This document shows positions 17,710 to 25,183 of a stretch of DNA of 64,000 nucleotides, one piece after another; positions within the stretch are counted from its first letter, which is position 1; every line of letters begins with the position of its first letter. Source of the DNA: Micromonospora pisi (GTDB taxonomy: Bacteria; Actinomycetota; Actinomycetes; Mycobacteriales; Micromonosporaceae); the NCBI RefSeq assembly GCF_003633685.1, contig NZ_RBKT01000001.1, positions 3,658,001-3,722,000 of the forward strand, written 5' to 3'. Below the pieces are notes generated by a model. It was not told where the DNA came from, did not search any database, and was given only the letters and a program-made list of their open reading frames with translations. The position numbers and the translations under genes are program-made.

Positions 17710-19055
17710 CGCTCACCTCCTGGAGCGGGATGCGACACGCGCGGAGCGATGTCGGGGACGGTGTCGACCTGCGAGGTGCTGGGCACTTCCAGGTCGAAGA
17801 GTTCGCGCAGCAGCGCGGTGTACTGGTCGCCGCCGGGCTCGGCGGCGAGCTGGCGGACCCGTACCGTCGGCGAGTGCAGCAGTCGTTGCACGACCCGGTG
17901 CACGGTGTGCGCCACGTCGGCCCGCTGGTCGTCGGTGAGGTCGGGGCGGCGCTGGGCGAGTCGGCGCAGCTCGGCGGTGACCACCTCGTCGGCCCGTGCC
18001 CGCAGGGCGGCCACGGTCGGGAGCACGTCGGCGCCGCGCAGCCAGGTGAGGAAGCTCGCGACCTCGCTGCTGACGATCTCGGCGACCGCGGCGGCGTCGG
18101 TGGCGGCGGGTCCGTCCGCGAGTTCGGCGGCGAGCCGGTCGATGTCGATCACGAGTACGCCGGGCAGCTCGGCGACCTCGGCGTCGACGTCCCGGGGGAC
18201 GGCGAGGTCGAGCAGGACCAGTGGGGTGTCCGGTCGGCTGGTGGCCCGGCGGGCCAGGGCGGCGGCGACCGTCTCGCGGGTGAGCACCGGCTCGATGGCC
18301 GCTGTGGCGGTGACTACGATGTCCACAGTGGACAGGGCTACGGTAAGATCATTGAAGGGCACGGCGGTGGCGCCGTACGCCTCGGCCAGCCTTGTCGCCC
18401 GGTCCGCGCCACGGTTGGTCACCGCCACCGGACCGACCCCGGTCCGGCTCAGCGTCGCCACCGCGAGCGCACCCATCGCCCCCGCGCCGATCACCAGCGC
18501 CTGCCGGCCGGCCAGCGAACCGTCGAAGCGGCTCGCCGCGATCTCCAGCCCAGCCGTGACCACGCTCTGCCCCGCCTGGTCGATACCGGTCTCGGCGTGA
18601 GCCCGCTTACCGACCCGCAGCGCCTGCTGCATCAACTCGTGCAACTGGCGTCCGGTGGCGTCCGCCTCGGTCGCCACGTGGTACGCGTCCCGGAGCTGGC
18701 CCAGGATCTGCGCCTCGCCGACGACCATCGAGTCCAGCCCGGTGGCGACCCGGAACACGTGCTCGACCGCGGCTTCGTCATAGTGCACGTAGAGGTGGTT
18801 GGCCAGGTCCGCGGCAGGACATCCGGCCTCGTCGCCGAGGACCGCGCAGATGTCGCCGAGACCACCGTGGAAGCCGGACACCGCCGCGTAGACCTCGACC
18901 CGGTTACAGGTCGAGACGACTACCGCCTCGCCGACATACTCCTGGGCGAGCAGCCGGTCGAGAATGCGTGGCAGATCGGCCGTGGAGACCGAGAGGCGCT
19001 CCAGCATGGCAACCGGGGCGGTGCGGTGGGACGCGCCGACAACGAGCAGGTTCAC
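17706..19055 (-). CDS. hemA: Glutamyl-tRNA reductase
   Basis: The committed step of C5 tetrapyrrole synthesis: reduces Glu-tRNA to glutamate-1-semialdehyde with NADPH. The 449 residues contain the catalytic Cys50 in VVSTCNRVEVYA, the substrate-binding GLDSMVVGEAQILGQ, the NADPH Rossmann motif VIGAGAMGALA and a C-terminal dimerisation helix. No hemL lies in the window. The gene overlaps rex and hemC by 4 nt each. Placing hemA directly after rex ties heme supply to NADH/NAD+ state, as in Streptomyces coelicolor. Confidence 0.95.
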   Translation of the reverse strand: MNLLVVGASHRTAPVAMLERLSVSTADLPRILDRLLAQEYVGEAVVVSTCNRVEVYAAVSGFHGGLGDICAVLGDEAGCPAADLANHLYVHYDEAAVEHVFRVATGLDSMVVGEAQILGQLRDAYHVATEADATGRQLHELMQQALRVGKRAHAETGIDQAGQSVVTAGLEIAASRFDGSLAGRQALVIGAGAMGALAVATLSRTGVGPVAVTNRGADRATRLAEAYGATAVPFNDLTVALSTVDIVVTATAAIEPVLTRETVAAALARRATSRPDTPLVLLDLAVPRDVDAEVAELPGVLVIDIDRLAAELADGPAATDAAAVAEIVSSEVASFLTWLRGADVLPTVAALRARADEVVTAELRRLAQRRPDLTDDQRADVAHTVHRVVQRLLHSPTVRVRQLAAEPGGDQYTALLRELFDLEVPSTSQVDTVPDIAPRVSHPAPGGER

Positions 19056-19873
19056 GAGCCGACCACCTCCGTACGGGTCGGGCGGGTTCGGCCCGGCGGG
19101 GCGGGCTCGACCGGCGCTGGGGCGGCGGTGTCCTCGGTGCCGGTGGCGGCGAGGTCCGGATCGGCCTCGTCCCGGCCACCGGGGAGCGCGGTCAGGGACG
19201 CCTTGCGGTGCTCATGGAAGGAGAGGATCTGCAACTCGATGGCAAGGTCGACCTTGCGTACGTCCACCCCCTCCGGCACGGCGAGTACGCAGGGCGCGAA
19301 GTTCAGGATGCTGGTCACCCCGGCCGCCACCAGCAGATCGGTGACGCGTTGGGCGGCCGAGGCGGGAGTGGCGATCACGCCGATCGCGATCCGCTCCTCG
19401 GCGGCCGTCTGCAGCAGGTCGTCGATGTGCCGGACGGTCAGCCCGTTGATCTCCTCGCCCACCCGGGTCGGGTCGGCGTCGAAGAGGGCGGCGATCCGGA
19501 AACCCCGACTGGCGAAGCCGGCGTAACCGGCCAGCGCGTGCCCGAGGTTACCCACTCCGACCAGCGCGACCGCGCGACGATGGGTGAGCCCGAGGACGTA
19601 CTCGATCTGGTGGATCAGCAGGGCGACGTCGTAGCCGACCCCGCGGGTGCCGTACGAGCCCAGGTGGGAGAGGTCCTTGCGGAGCTTGGCCGAGTTGACC
19701 CCGGCCGCGGCGGCCAGGCCCTCGCTGGAGACGGTATCGTCGCCAGCCTCGGCAAGATTGTGCAGTGCGCGCAGGTACTCGGGGAGCCGGGCGACCGTCG
19801 CCTCAGGGAGATCCGGAAGCGCCGGAACGGCACCGGCGCGCCCGGACGCGCCTGCGGGGCGGTGCTGACTCAT
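19052..19873 (-). CDS. rex: Redox-sensing transcriptional repressor Rex
   Basis: Senses the NADH/NAD+ ratio and leaves DNA when NADH is high. The 273 residues have an N-terminal winged helix (about 20-85; VPALPDLPEATVARLPEYL, AAAAGVNSAKLRKDLSHLG) and a Rossmann domain (VALVGVGNLGHALAGY; FDADPTRVG). The C-terminus carries a Pro/Thr-rich tail of about 45 residues. ATG 19873 is chosen for GGAG 4 nt upstream and because homologues begin near here; the frame is open to 20056. A Rex box lies over its promoter, indicating autoregulation of the whole heme operon. Confidence 0.94.
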   Translation of the reverse strand: MSQHRPAGASGRAGAVPALPDLPEATVARLPEYLRALHNLAEAGDDTVSSEGLAAAAGVNSAKLRKDLSHLGSYGTRGVGYDVALLIHQIEYVLGLTHRRAVALVGVGNLGHALAGYAGFASRGFRIAALFDADPTRVGEEINGLTVRHIDDLLQTAAEERIAIGVIATPASAAQRVTDLLVAAGVTSILNFAPCVLAVPEGVDVRKVDLAIELQILSFHEHRKASLTALPGGRDEADPDLAATGTEDTAAPAPVEPAPPGRTRPTRTEVVGS

Positions 19874-19981
19874 GTGACTCCGTGCGGTGCGATCCTCGAC
19901 CAGCCGGAGCGGCGGGTCATTCCAGGGCTCCCGCTTGCGACCGCTGTGACCGGCTGTGCTAGCAGGGCTCGTCGGAGTAAC

Positions 19982-20010
19982 AGAGTAGGCGCTTGTGAAG
20001 ACGTGCACAA
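19982..20010 (-). promoter_or_regulatory. rex-hem promoter with Rex operator (ROP)
   Basis: TTGTGAAGACGTGCACAA (19993-20010) matches the Rex consensus TTGTGAAnnnnTTCACAA with one mismatch. On the minus strand the same bases give a -35 TTGTGC (20010-20005). A 17-nt spacer follows, then a -10 TACTCT (19987-19982). The box thus covers the -35, which fits repression of rex-hemACDB when NADH is low. The 5' UTR would be about 100 nt. Confidence 0.85.
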
Positions 20011-20263
20011 ATCGCGATCTTGAAGCGTCGCGACACGGCCTCACCAGCCACTCCATTCACAAGATCGGTTTCGTTGCGGGGATCGGCCCGCCTGGCGATT
20101 ATTACTCAATTCCGACTATTCTTGCCAACTTGACAAGCTATCGTGGGTCCTCGCCGACTGCCCGAGTCCTGCTCGGCGGGCCTCCGGGTGAGGCCAGCCC
20201 TACCGGAAATAGGCAGGCCGACGGGATATGGAACCACCCACCGGGTTGCCTAGCGTGGAAGAC

Positions 20264-21556
20264 ATGACCACCGTCACCGCCAGCGCCGAACCGGCGCAAG
20301 CGACAATTCTGCGCCAGCTCGGCGTCGATTCGGCGTACGTGCTGCTCGGCTTCCCACTCGCACTGGCGAGTTTCGTCATATTGATCGCCGGCTTGGCGCT
20401 CGGCGTGGGGCTCATGGTGACCGTGATCGGCCTACCGATCCTGGCCGGCACCCTCTACCTGGCGCGGGGCTGGGCCGACATCGAACGGCTGCGTATCCCA
20501 GCCGTACTGCACCAGCCCCGGGTCCGCCCGCAGTACCGCAGCGCCGAGACCGGGGCGAGCGCCTGGCGGCGGATCTTCGTACCGATCGCCGACGGCCAGT
20601 CCTGGCTCGACCTGGCACACGGCCTGGGCAAGCTGGTCGTGGCGGTGGTCACCTTCGTCGTCACAGTGGTCTGGTGGGCCGGCACGATCGGTGGCTCCCT
20701 CTACTGGGCGTACGACTGGACCCTGCCCCAGGGCGACGGGAACGAAGGACTGAACGAACTGCTCGGACTCGGCGACTCCGCCGGCGCCCGAATCGGCCTG
20801 AACAGCGCCATCGGCCTCTTCTTCCTCATCACCCTCCCGATCGTGGTCCGCGGCTGCGCACTGCTCCAGGCCAGCTTCGGCCGCACCCTGCTGACCGGGG
20901 TCGCCGAGATGCGCAACCGGATCACCGTGCTCGAGGAGCAGAAGCGGGCCGCCGTCTCCGCCGAGGCGAGCGCCCTGCGCCGACTCGAACGCGACATCCA
21001 CGACGGCCCGCAGCAGCGCCTGGTCCGGCTCGCCATGGACATCAGCCGCGCCCAGCACCAGCTCGCCACCGACCCGGACGCGGCCCGGCGCACCCTCGAC
21101 GAGGCGCTCACCCAGACCCGGGACACCCTCGCCGAACTGCGCGCCCTCTCCCGGGGCATCGCGCCACCGATCCTGGTCGACCGGGGACTGCCCAGCGCCC
21201 TGGCCGCCCTCGCCGGCCGCGGGCTGATCCCGGTCGAACTCACCGTCGACCCCGAACTCGGTACGCCCGTCGGCCGCCTCGACCCGGCGGTGGAGAACGC
21301 CGCCTACTTCGTGGTGGCCGAAGCCCTGACCAACGTGGCGAAGCACAGCCGGGCCACCGAGTGCTGGCTCACCGTCACCCGCGCCGACCGGAAGCTGAGC
21401 ATCGCGGTGGTCGACGACGGCGAAGGTGGCGCCCACCTCTCCAAGGGGCACGGCCTCGCCGGCATCGCCGACCGGGTACGTGCCACCGGCGGCACGCTCA
21501 CCGTGATCAGCCCGGCCGGTGGCCCGACCGAGGTACGGGCCGAGCTTCCGTGCTGA
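20264..21556 (+). CDS. NarL-type sensor histidine kinase
   Basis: A 430-residue membrane kinase. The N-terminal half has four hydrophobic helices in two hairpins (about 20-60 and 115-200) and little extracellular loop, so it may sense the membrane itself. The HisKA_3 dimerisation helix has LERDIHDGPQQRLVRLAMDI with the phospho-acceptor His (about 246). The HATPase domain follows (VVAEALTNVAKHSRA, VVDDGEGGAHLSKGHGLAGI). ATG 20264 lies 7 nt after TAGCGT (20251-20256) with no Shine-Dalgarno, which predicts a leaderless mRNA. It is divergent from rex and followed by its response regulator. Confidence 0.88.
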   Translation: MTTVTASAEPAQATILRQLGVDSAYVLLGFPLALASFVILIAGLALGVGLMVTVIGLPILAGTLYLARGWADIERLRIPAVLHQPRVRPQYRSAETGASAWRRIFVPIADGQSWLDLAHGLGKLVVAVVTFVVTVVWWAGTIGGSLYWAYDWTLPQGDGNEGLNELLGLGDSAGARIGLNSAIGLFFLITLPIVVRGCALLQASFGRTLLTGVAEMRNRITVLEEQKRAAVSAEASALRRLERDIHDGPQQRLVRLAMDISRAQHQLATDPDAARRTLDEALTQTRDTLAELRALSRGIAPPILVDRGLPSALAALAGRGLIPVELTVDPELGTPVGRLDPAVENAAYFVVAEALTNVAKHSRATECWLTVTRADRKLSIAVVDDGEGGAHLSKGHGLAGIADRVRATGGTLTVISPAGGPTEVRAELPC

Positions 21557-21621
21557 ACGAGGACACACCGATCCGTACGCCGGACAGCACGACGGACGGC
21601 GACGTGGTAGACAACCGAGCC

Positions 21622-22284
21622 ATGCGGGTTGTGATCGCCGACGACGCCTTCCTGCTCCGAGAGGGGCTGGCCCGGCTGCTGACCGAGCACGGGCACGAAG
21701 TGGTGGCCGCGGTCGGAGACGGCACCACCCTGGTCGAGGCCGTGGTCGCGCACCGCCCGGACGTCTCCATCGTCGACGTACGGATGCCCCCGACCCACAC
21801 CGACGAAGGTCTCCGGGCGGCGGTGGAGGCACGCAGACTGGTCCCCCGGGCCCCGATCCTGGTCCTCTCCCAGTACGTCGAGGTGTCGTACGCCGACGAC
21901 CTGCTCGCCACGGTCAACCCCGGGCCGGGCGCTGGCGGCGGAATCGGCTACCTGCTCAAGGACCGGGTGGCCGCGATCGACGAGTTCCTCGACGCGCTCC
22001 GCCGGGTCGCCGGCGGCGGCACCGTACTGGACCCCGAGGTCGTCGGGCAGCTGCTGGTCCGCCGTCGCCGGGACGATCCGCTGCGCGAGCTGACCCCACG
22101 TGAGCGCGAAGTGCTCGGTCTGATGGCCGAGGGCCGCTCCAACACCGCGATCGCCCGTGCCCTGGTGGTCAGCGACGGCGCCGTGGAGAAGCACGTACGC
22201 AACATCTTCACCAAGCTCCACCTCCCGCCCGACGACGAACAGCACCGCCGGGTCCGGGCGGTGCTGACCTACCTGCGGGGTTGA
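21622..22284 (+). CDS. NarL/LuxR-family response regulator
   Basis: Partner of the preceding kinase. The 220 residues have a receiver domain (IADDAF acidic pair, phospho-acceptor Asp52 in VSIVDVRMPP, Lys in YLLKDRV) and a C-terminal LuxR helix-turn-helix (LTPREREVLGLMAEGRSNTA, VSDGAVEKHVRNIFTKL). ATG 21622 is used; GTG 21604 or GTG 21550 (overlapping the kinase stop, which would be coupled translation) are possible. None has a clear RBS. Its 3' end overlaps the convergent HAD gene by 16 nt. Confidence 0.86.
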   Translation: MRVVIADDAFLLREGLARLLTEHGHEVVAAVGDGTTLVEAVVAHRPDVSIVDVRMPPTHTDEGLRAAVEARRLVPRAPILVLSQYVEVSYADDLLATVNPGPGAGGGIGYLLKDRVAAIDEFLDALRRVAGGGTVLDPEVVGQLLVRRRRDDPLRELTPREREVLGLMAEGRSNTAIARALVVSDGAVEKHVRNIFTKLHLPPDDEQHRRVRAVLTYLRG

Positions 22285-22922
22285 GCCGCCAGTCGTACCG
22301 CCTCGGTGAGGGTGTCGGCGACCGGCCGGCCGGAGGCACGCAGTCGGGCGGGGTCGGTGAAGCCCCCGGTATAGAGGACACAGTCGGCACCGACGGATTC
22401 GGCGGCGTCGGCGTCGTCGACCGAGTCGCCGATGAGCACCACCGACTCACCGTCGATGCCGAGTTCGGCCAGGTGCCGCGCCAGATGCGCGGCCTTGTGG
22501 TCGCCGCCGATGGTCCCCCGCAGGCCGTCGACCCGGCTGAACATGCCGGTCAGCCCGTACGTCTCGACGGCCGGAACCAGTTCCTCGTGGAACCACATGG
22601 AGAGCAGCGACTGGGTGCCGTTCCAGGACCGCATCGCGGCGGTCGCGTCGTCGGCCAGCGCGCAGGTGGTCAACCCGGTCCGGTACGCGTCGTGGAAAAT
22701 CTTGTCGAGTGAGCCGAACGCGTCGGCGTCGACCGCGCGCCCGAGCACCTCGGCGTAGTAGTCGGCGATCGGGCGGCGGAACGACTGCCGGTGCTCGTCC
22801 AGGGTCACCGCGGGGCCACCGACGCTGGCGAAGACGACATTGGTCGATTCGACGACCAGACTCAGATCATTGAGCAGAGTGCCGTTCCAGTCCCAGACCA
22901 GGTGCATACGAGCCAATGCCAT
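22269..22922 (-). CDS. HAD-superfamily phosphatase, phosphoglycolate-phosphatase-like
   Basis: A 217-residue HAD hydrolase with a small alpha-helical cap. Motif I reads VWDWNGTLLND (Asp11), so the second Asp of DxDGT is Asn. Motif III Lys is in GGDHKAAH, and motif IV reads VLIGDSVDDADAA. The substrate is not predictable. The start at 22922 is supported by TATTGT 6 nt upstream (leaderless); ATG 22907 is the alternative. The 3' end overlaps the response-regulator gene on the other strand. Confidence 0.82.
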   Translation of the reverse strand: MALARMHLVWDWNGTLLNDLSLVVESTNVVFASVGGPAVTLDEHRQSFRRPIADYYAEVLGRAVDADAFGSLDKIFHDAYRTGLTTCALADDATAAMRSWNGTQSLLSMWFHEELVPAVETYGLTGMFSRVDGLRGTIGGDHKAAHLARHLAELGIDGESVVLIGDSVDDADAAESVGADCVLYTGGFTDPARLRASGRPVADTLTEAVRLAAQPRR

Positions 22923-22943
22923 CGCGAAACAATAACGCGATCA

Positions 22944-23130
22944 CCTCCCCACCCTCCCCCGCCTCCCTCCCCTCCCCCGCCTCCCCGCCTCCCCCGCCCC
23001 CTCCCCGTCGATCTAGGGCGAATTGTCGTCGCCAGAGATCAACAAGCAGGGACTTGCCCTAGATCGACGAGCCGGGGTGGGGGCCAGGGGCGGGTGGGGG
23101 TGGGGTGGTTAGGGGGTGGTGGGGGTCAGG
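22944..23130. other. C-tract / inverted repeat / G-tract structured region
   Basis: About 60 nt of nearly pure C/T (22944-23006) are followed by a 14-bp exact inverted repeat. A G-rich block (23071-23126) then runs into the 3' end of the glutaredoxin gene. The C and G blocks are roughly complementary, so one very long imperfect stem around the repeat is possible. Both blocks also have G-quadruplex potential on one strand. Apart from the glutaredoxin end there is no coding signal. Confidence 0.55.
23006..23069. repeat. Inverted repeat CGTCGATCTAGGGC
   Basis: Exact 14-bp arms at 23006-23019 (CGTCGATCTAGGGC) and 23056-23069, with a 36-nt loop. It is intergenic between glutaredoxin and HAD genes that both read leftward. 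It could be a terminator for the glutaredoxin transcript, or one member of a genome-wide palindromic family like that at 42587. Confidence 0.7.
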
Positions 23131-23363
23131 TCGCGGAGGAGGCGGGCTTCCTCGACGCGCCAGTAGCCGTGCTCCTTGCCATCGAGCAGCACCACCGGCA
23201 CACGGTCGCCGTACTCGCGTTCGAGTTCGAGATCACCGCTGACGTCCACCTCGACCCAACGGTCACCCGTGGCCGCCACCACCCGGTCGATGGCTTCCTT
23301 CGCCACCTCGCACAGGTGGCACCCGGGGCGGGTGATGAGAGTCAGTCGCGGTTCGCTCGCCAT
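23109..23363 (-). CDS. Glutaredoxin-like thiol-disulfide protein
   Basis: An 84-residue thioredoxin-fold protein with the active site TRPGCHLCEVAKE (Cys15, Cys18), the cis-Pro region DRVPVVLLDG and a short C-terminal helix. This DUF836-type family is found next to heme and redox genes; mycobacterial Rv0508 just before hemA is the likely orthologue. ATG 23363 has GGGAG 6-7 nt upstream; the frame is open further but without an RBS. Confidence 0.85.
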   Translation of the reverse strand: MASEPRLTLITRPGCHLCEVAKEAIDRVVAATGDRWVEVDVSGDLELEREYGDRVPVVLLDGKEHGYWRVEEARLLRDLTPTTP

Positions 23364-23791
23364 GGTGTTCTCCCAGGTCCGGCACTGATCGCAGAAGTCT
23401 GGCACAGACCCGCCCCGACCGGTCCCGCACATCGATGACAGACGGCCCCTCGACACCACCGGTGCGTCACGGTACCGTCCACGAGACCACGTCCCCGCGT
23501 GGAAATATCACCGCCGGGACCAACTACCACCGCTAGCACCTTTGCCGGCGGCACGCCAAGTCGTGCTGCCTTTCGGCGTGTTGCGGTGTTTTAGCAGGTC
23601 ACACCCCTCGTGACCGGACTGTCCGGGATCCGACAACGCACAATTGGTCCGGTCCATCTGGGCAAATCTGGGAAATACTTTGGCTCTGTGTAACGGACTC
23701 GCCACGCGTGGGTGACGTTGGCCCTATCATCACTCGGGTCGGCTCACCCCTTTTGCTGTGAGTCGACACCCCTCAGCCCGAGGAGGCCGCC
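23364..23791. promoter_or_regulatory. Long regulatory region upstream of the bldN leader ORF
   Basis: 428 nt without a convincing gene between divergent glutaredoxin and bldN. It contains an inverted repeat GGTCAC-N7-GTGACC (23597-23615), a relatively A+T-rich stretch (23640-23695) and TATCAT (23725-23730), a usable -10 about 60 nt before the leader ORF. The long, A+T-enriched upstream region fits a developmentally controlled gene. No exact BldD box was found. Confidence 0.45.
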
Positions 23792-23959
23792 GTGCCTGTA
23801 ACTGCACTGCACCAGCACCTCAAGGGTGCGTGCCGCCAACCGGGGCGGTCTGCCGCCGGTGTGGTGGATCGTGCCGGTCCAGGCCTGGGTCGCGGCATCG
23901 CCGCCGCGACATCGCGGCCACCGGTTCCGCTGGCGTACCGGCTCGGGGAGGGCCTGTGA
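23792..23959 (+). CDS. Small leader ORF translationally coupled to bldN
   Basis: A 55-codon ORF from GTG 23792 with a strong Shine-Dalgarno, AGGAGG, at 23781-23786 (5 nt spacing). It ends in TGA at 23957-23959, which overlaps the bldN GTG (23956-23958). The product is basic, without recognised motifs (starts VPVTALHQHLKG). Its third-position G+C is about 70%, lower than in neighbouring genes, so the peptide itself may matter less than the act of translating it. It may be a regulatory leader that sets bldN translation. Confidence 0.55.
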   Translation: MPVTALHQHLKGACRQPGRSAAGVVDRAGPGLGRGIAAATSRPPVPLAYRLGEGL

Positions 23960-24927
23960 GCACTTACGGATACGCGGACGCGGCACGTAGCCGCGAGGTC
24001 CGATCCGCCCGCGTCGCCCTGAACCAGGGGCTGACCCAGCTGCGTGTCTCCATGGACGACATGCTGAGCCTCGCGGTACGCGGGGAGGGCAGTCCGAAAC
24101 GGACCAGGAACAGACCACACCCGAACGAGACGCCGTCGCGGCACACGCCGCCGGGCAGCAACGCCCGACCGATCAGCGGTCGGGTGACCAGTCCGACCCG
24201 GCCGACGATGCCGGCCCAGCCGGGGCCCGGTCAGACCGGCCCACGGCCGGACGCGCCGGAGACCGAGACCGCGATCCTGCCGGTCGTGCCCGCCGTCGAT
24301 CCGGCGCCCGCACCGTCGGGGCCGCCACCGACCGGCTACCCGGACCGGCCGGATCCGTCCGATCCGGCGACCGAGGTGTGGAAGCTGATCGAGCGGGCCC
24401 AGCAGGGCGAGTCCGAGGCGTTCGGGTTGATCTACGACCGGTACGTGGACACCGTCTTCCGGTTCGTCTACTTCCGGGTCGGTAACCGGCAGCTCGCCGA
24501 GGACCTGACCTCGGACACCTTCCTGCGTGCCCTCAAGCGGATCGGCAGCTTCACCTGGCAGGGCCGGGACCTCGGCGCCTGGCTGGTGACGATTGCCCGG
24601 AACCTGGTGGCGGACCACTTCAAGTCCGGACGCTACCGCCTCGAAGTTACTACGGGTGACGTTCTGGATGCTGACCGTGAGGATCGAGGGCCGGAAGGAA
24701 GCCCGGAGTCCGCAGTGGTCGAACACATCACCAACATGGCCCTGCTCGGCGCGGTCAAGCAACTCAACCCCGAACAGCAGGAGTGCATCGTGCTCCGCTT
24801 CCTCCAAGGCTTCTCGGTCGCGGAGACGGCCCAGACCATGGGGAAGAACGAGGGCGCGATCAAGGCGCTCCAGTACCGGGCCGTACGCGCCCTGGCCCGG
24901 CTGCTGCCGGACGGATTTCAGCCGTGA
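23956..24927 (+). CDS. bldN: ECF sigma factor BldN
   Basis: Developmental sigma factor controlling aerial growth and sporulation in Streptomyces. From GTG 23956 (323 residues) a Pro-rich N-terminal extension of about 135 residues precedes region 2 (SEAFGLIYDRYVDTVFRFVY, LAEDLTSDTFLRALKRIGSF) and region 4 (LNPEQQECIVLRFLQGFSV, ETAQTMGKNEGAIKALQYRA). FTWQGRDLGAWLVTIARNLV and the stretch after it are near-identical in memory to Streptomyces BldN, which is made as a pro-protein and trimmed; the long N-terminus suggests the same here. GGGGAGGG lies just upstream of this GTG. The frame upstream of 23956 looks non-coding. Confidence 0.9.
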   Translation: MSTYGYADAARSREVRSARVALNQGLTQLRVSMDDMLSLAVRGEGSPKRTRNRPHPNETPSRHTPPGSNARPISGRVTSPTRPTMPAQPGPGQTGPRPDAPETETAILPVVPAVDPAPAPSGPPPTGYPDRPDPSDPATEVWKLIERAQQGESEAFGLIYDRYVDTVFRFVYFRVGNRQLAEDLTSDTFLRALKRIGSFTWQGRDLGAWLVTIARNLVADHFKSGRYRLEVTTGDVLDADREDRGPEGSPESAVVEHITNMALLGAVKQLNPEQQECIVLRFLQGFSVAETAQTMGKNEGAIKALQYRAVRALARLLPDGFQP

Positions 24928-24998
24928 GTCCAGCCGATCCTGGTTACTCAGTCGCGGCAACACCGATCACTCATCGTGATAGTGGAACCGAACGGCCC

Positions 24999-25026
24999 GT
25001 AACCGGCCGGGCTTACCGGGCGTTTG
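24999..25026 (+). promoter_or_regulatory. BldN-type promoter of rsbN
   Basis: GTAACC (24999-25004), exactly 16 nt, then CGTTTG (25021-25026). This fits the sigma-BldN promoter pattern recalled from Streptomyces (GTAAC, 16-bp spacer, CGTT). It lies about 158 nt before rsbN and 72 nt after the bldN stop. It suggests that BldN drives its own anti-sigma gene, as in Streptomyces. Confidence 0.7.
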
Positions 25027-25183
25027 TCCCGGTGCGACGGGCGGTTGCCCAGGCAAACCGCCGGCCCGTCGGTCCGGCCGACTGAGTTGGTCGCAACCGA
25101 CGCGGCCCGGACCCGAGCCGCCGTCGCACGGTCGGCGACGATGCCGCCCGTACGGCCGTGACCAGCGAAGGGAGGTGCCCGCG

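Noticed and set aside
20674-21621. Apparent fusion of the response regulator with a long upstream frame inside the histidine kinase
   Set aside because: Upstream residues are Arg/Pro-rich shadow of the kinase gene; the receiver domain begins at ATG 21622.
23597-23615. GGTCAC-N7-GTGACC as a BldD operator for bldN
   Set aside because: The repeat is real but does not fit the BldD consensus as I know it, so it is listed only as an unassigned inverted repeat within the regulatory region.
23758-23955. N-terminal extension of BldN by 66 codons
   Set aside because: The stretch is Cys/Arg-rich, lacks GC3 bias and has no RBS, while GTG 23956 has GGGGAGGG just upstream and the leader ORF with a strong RBS occupies another frame.
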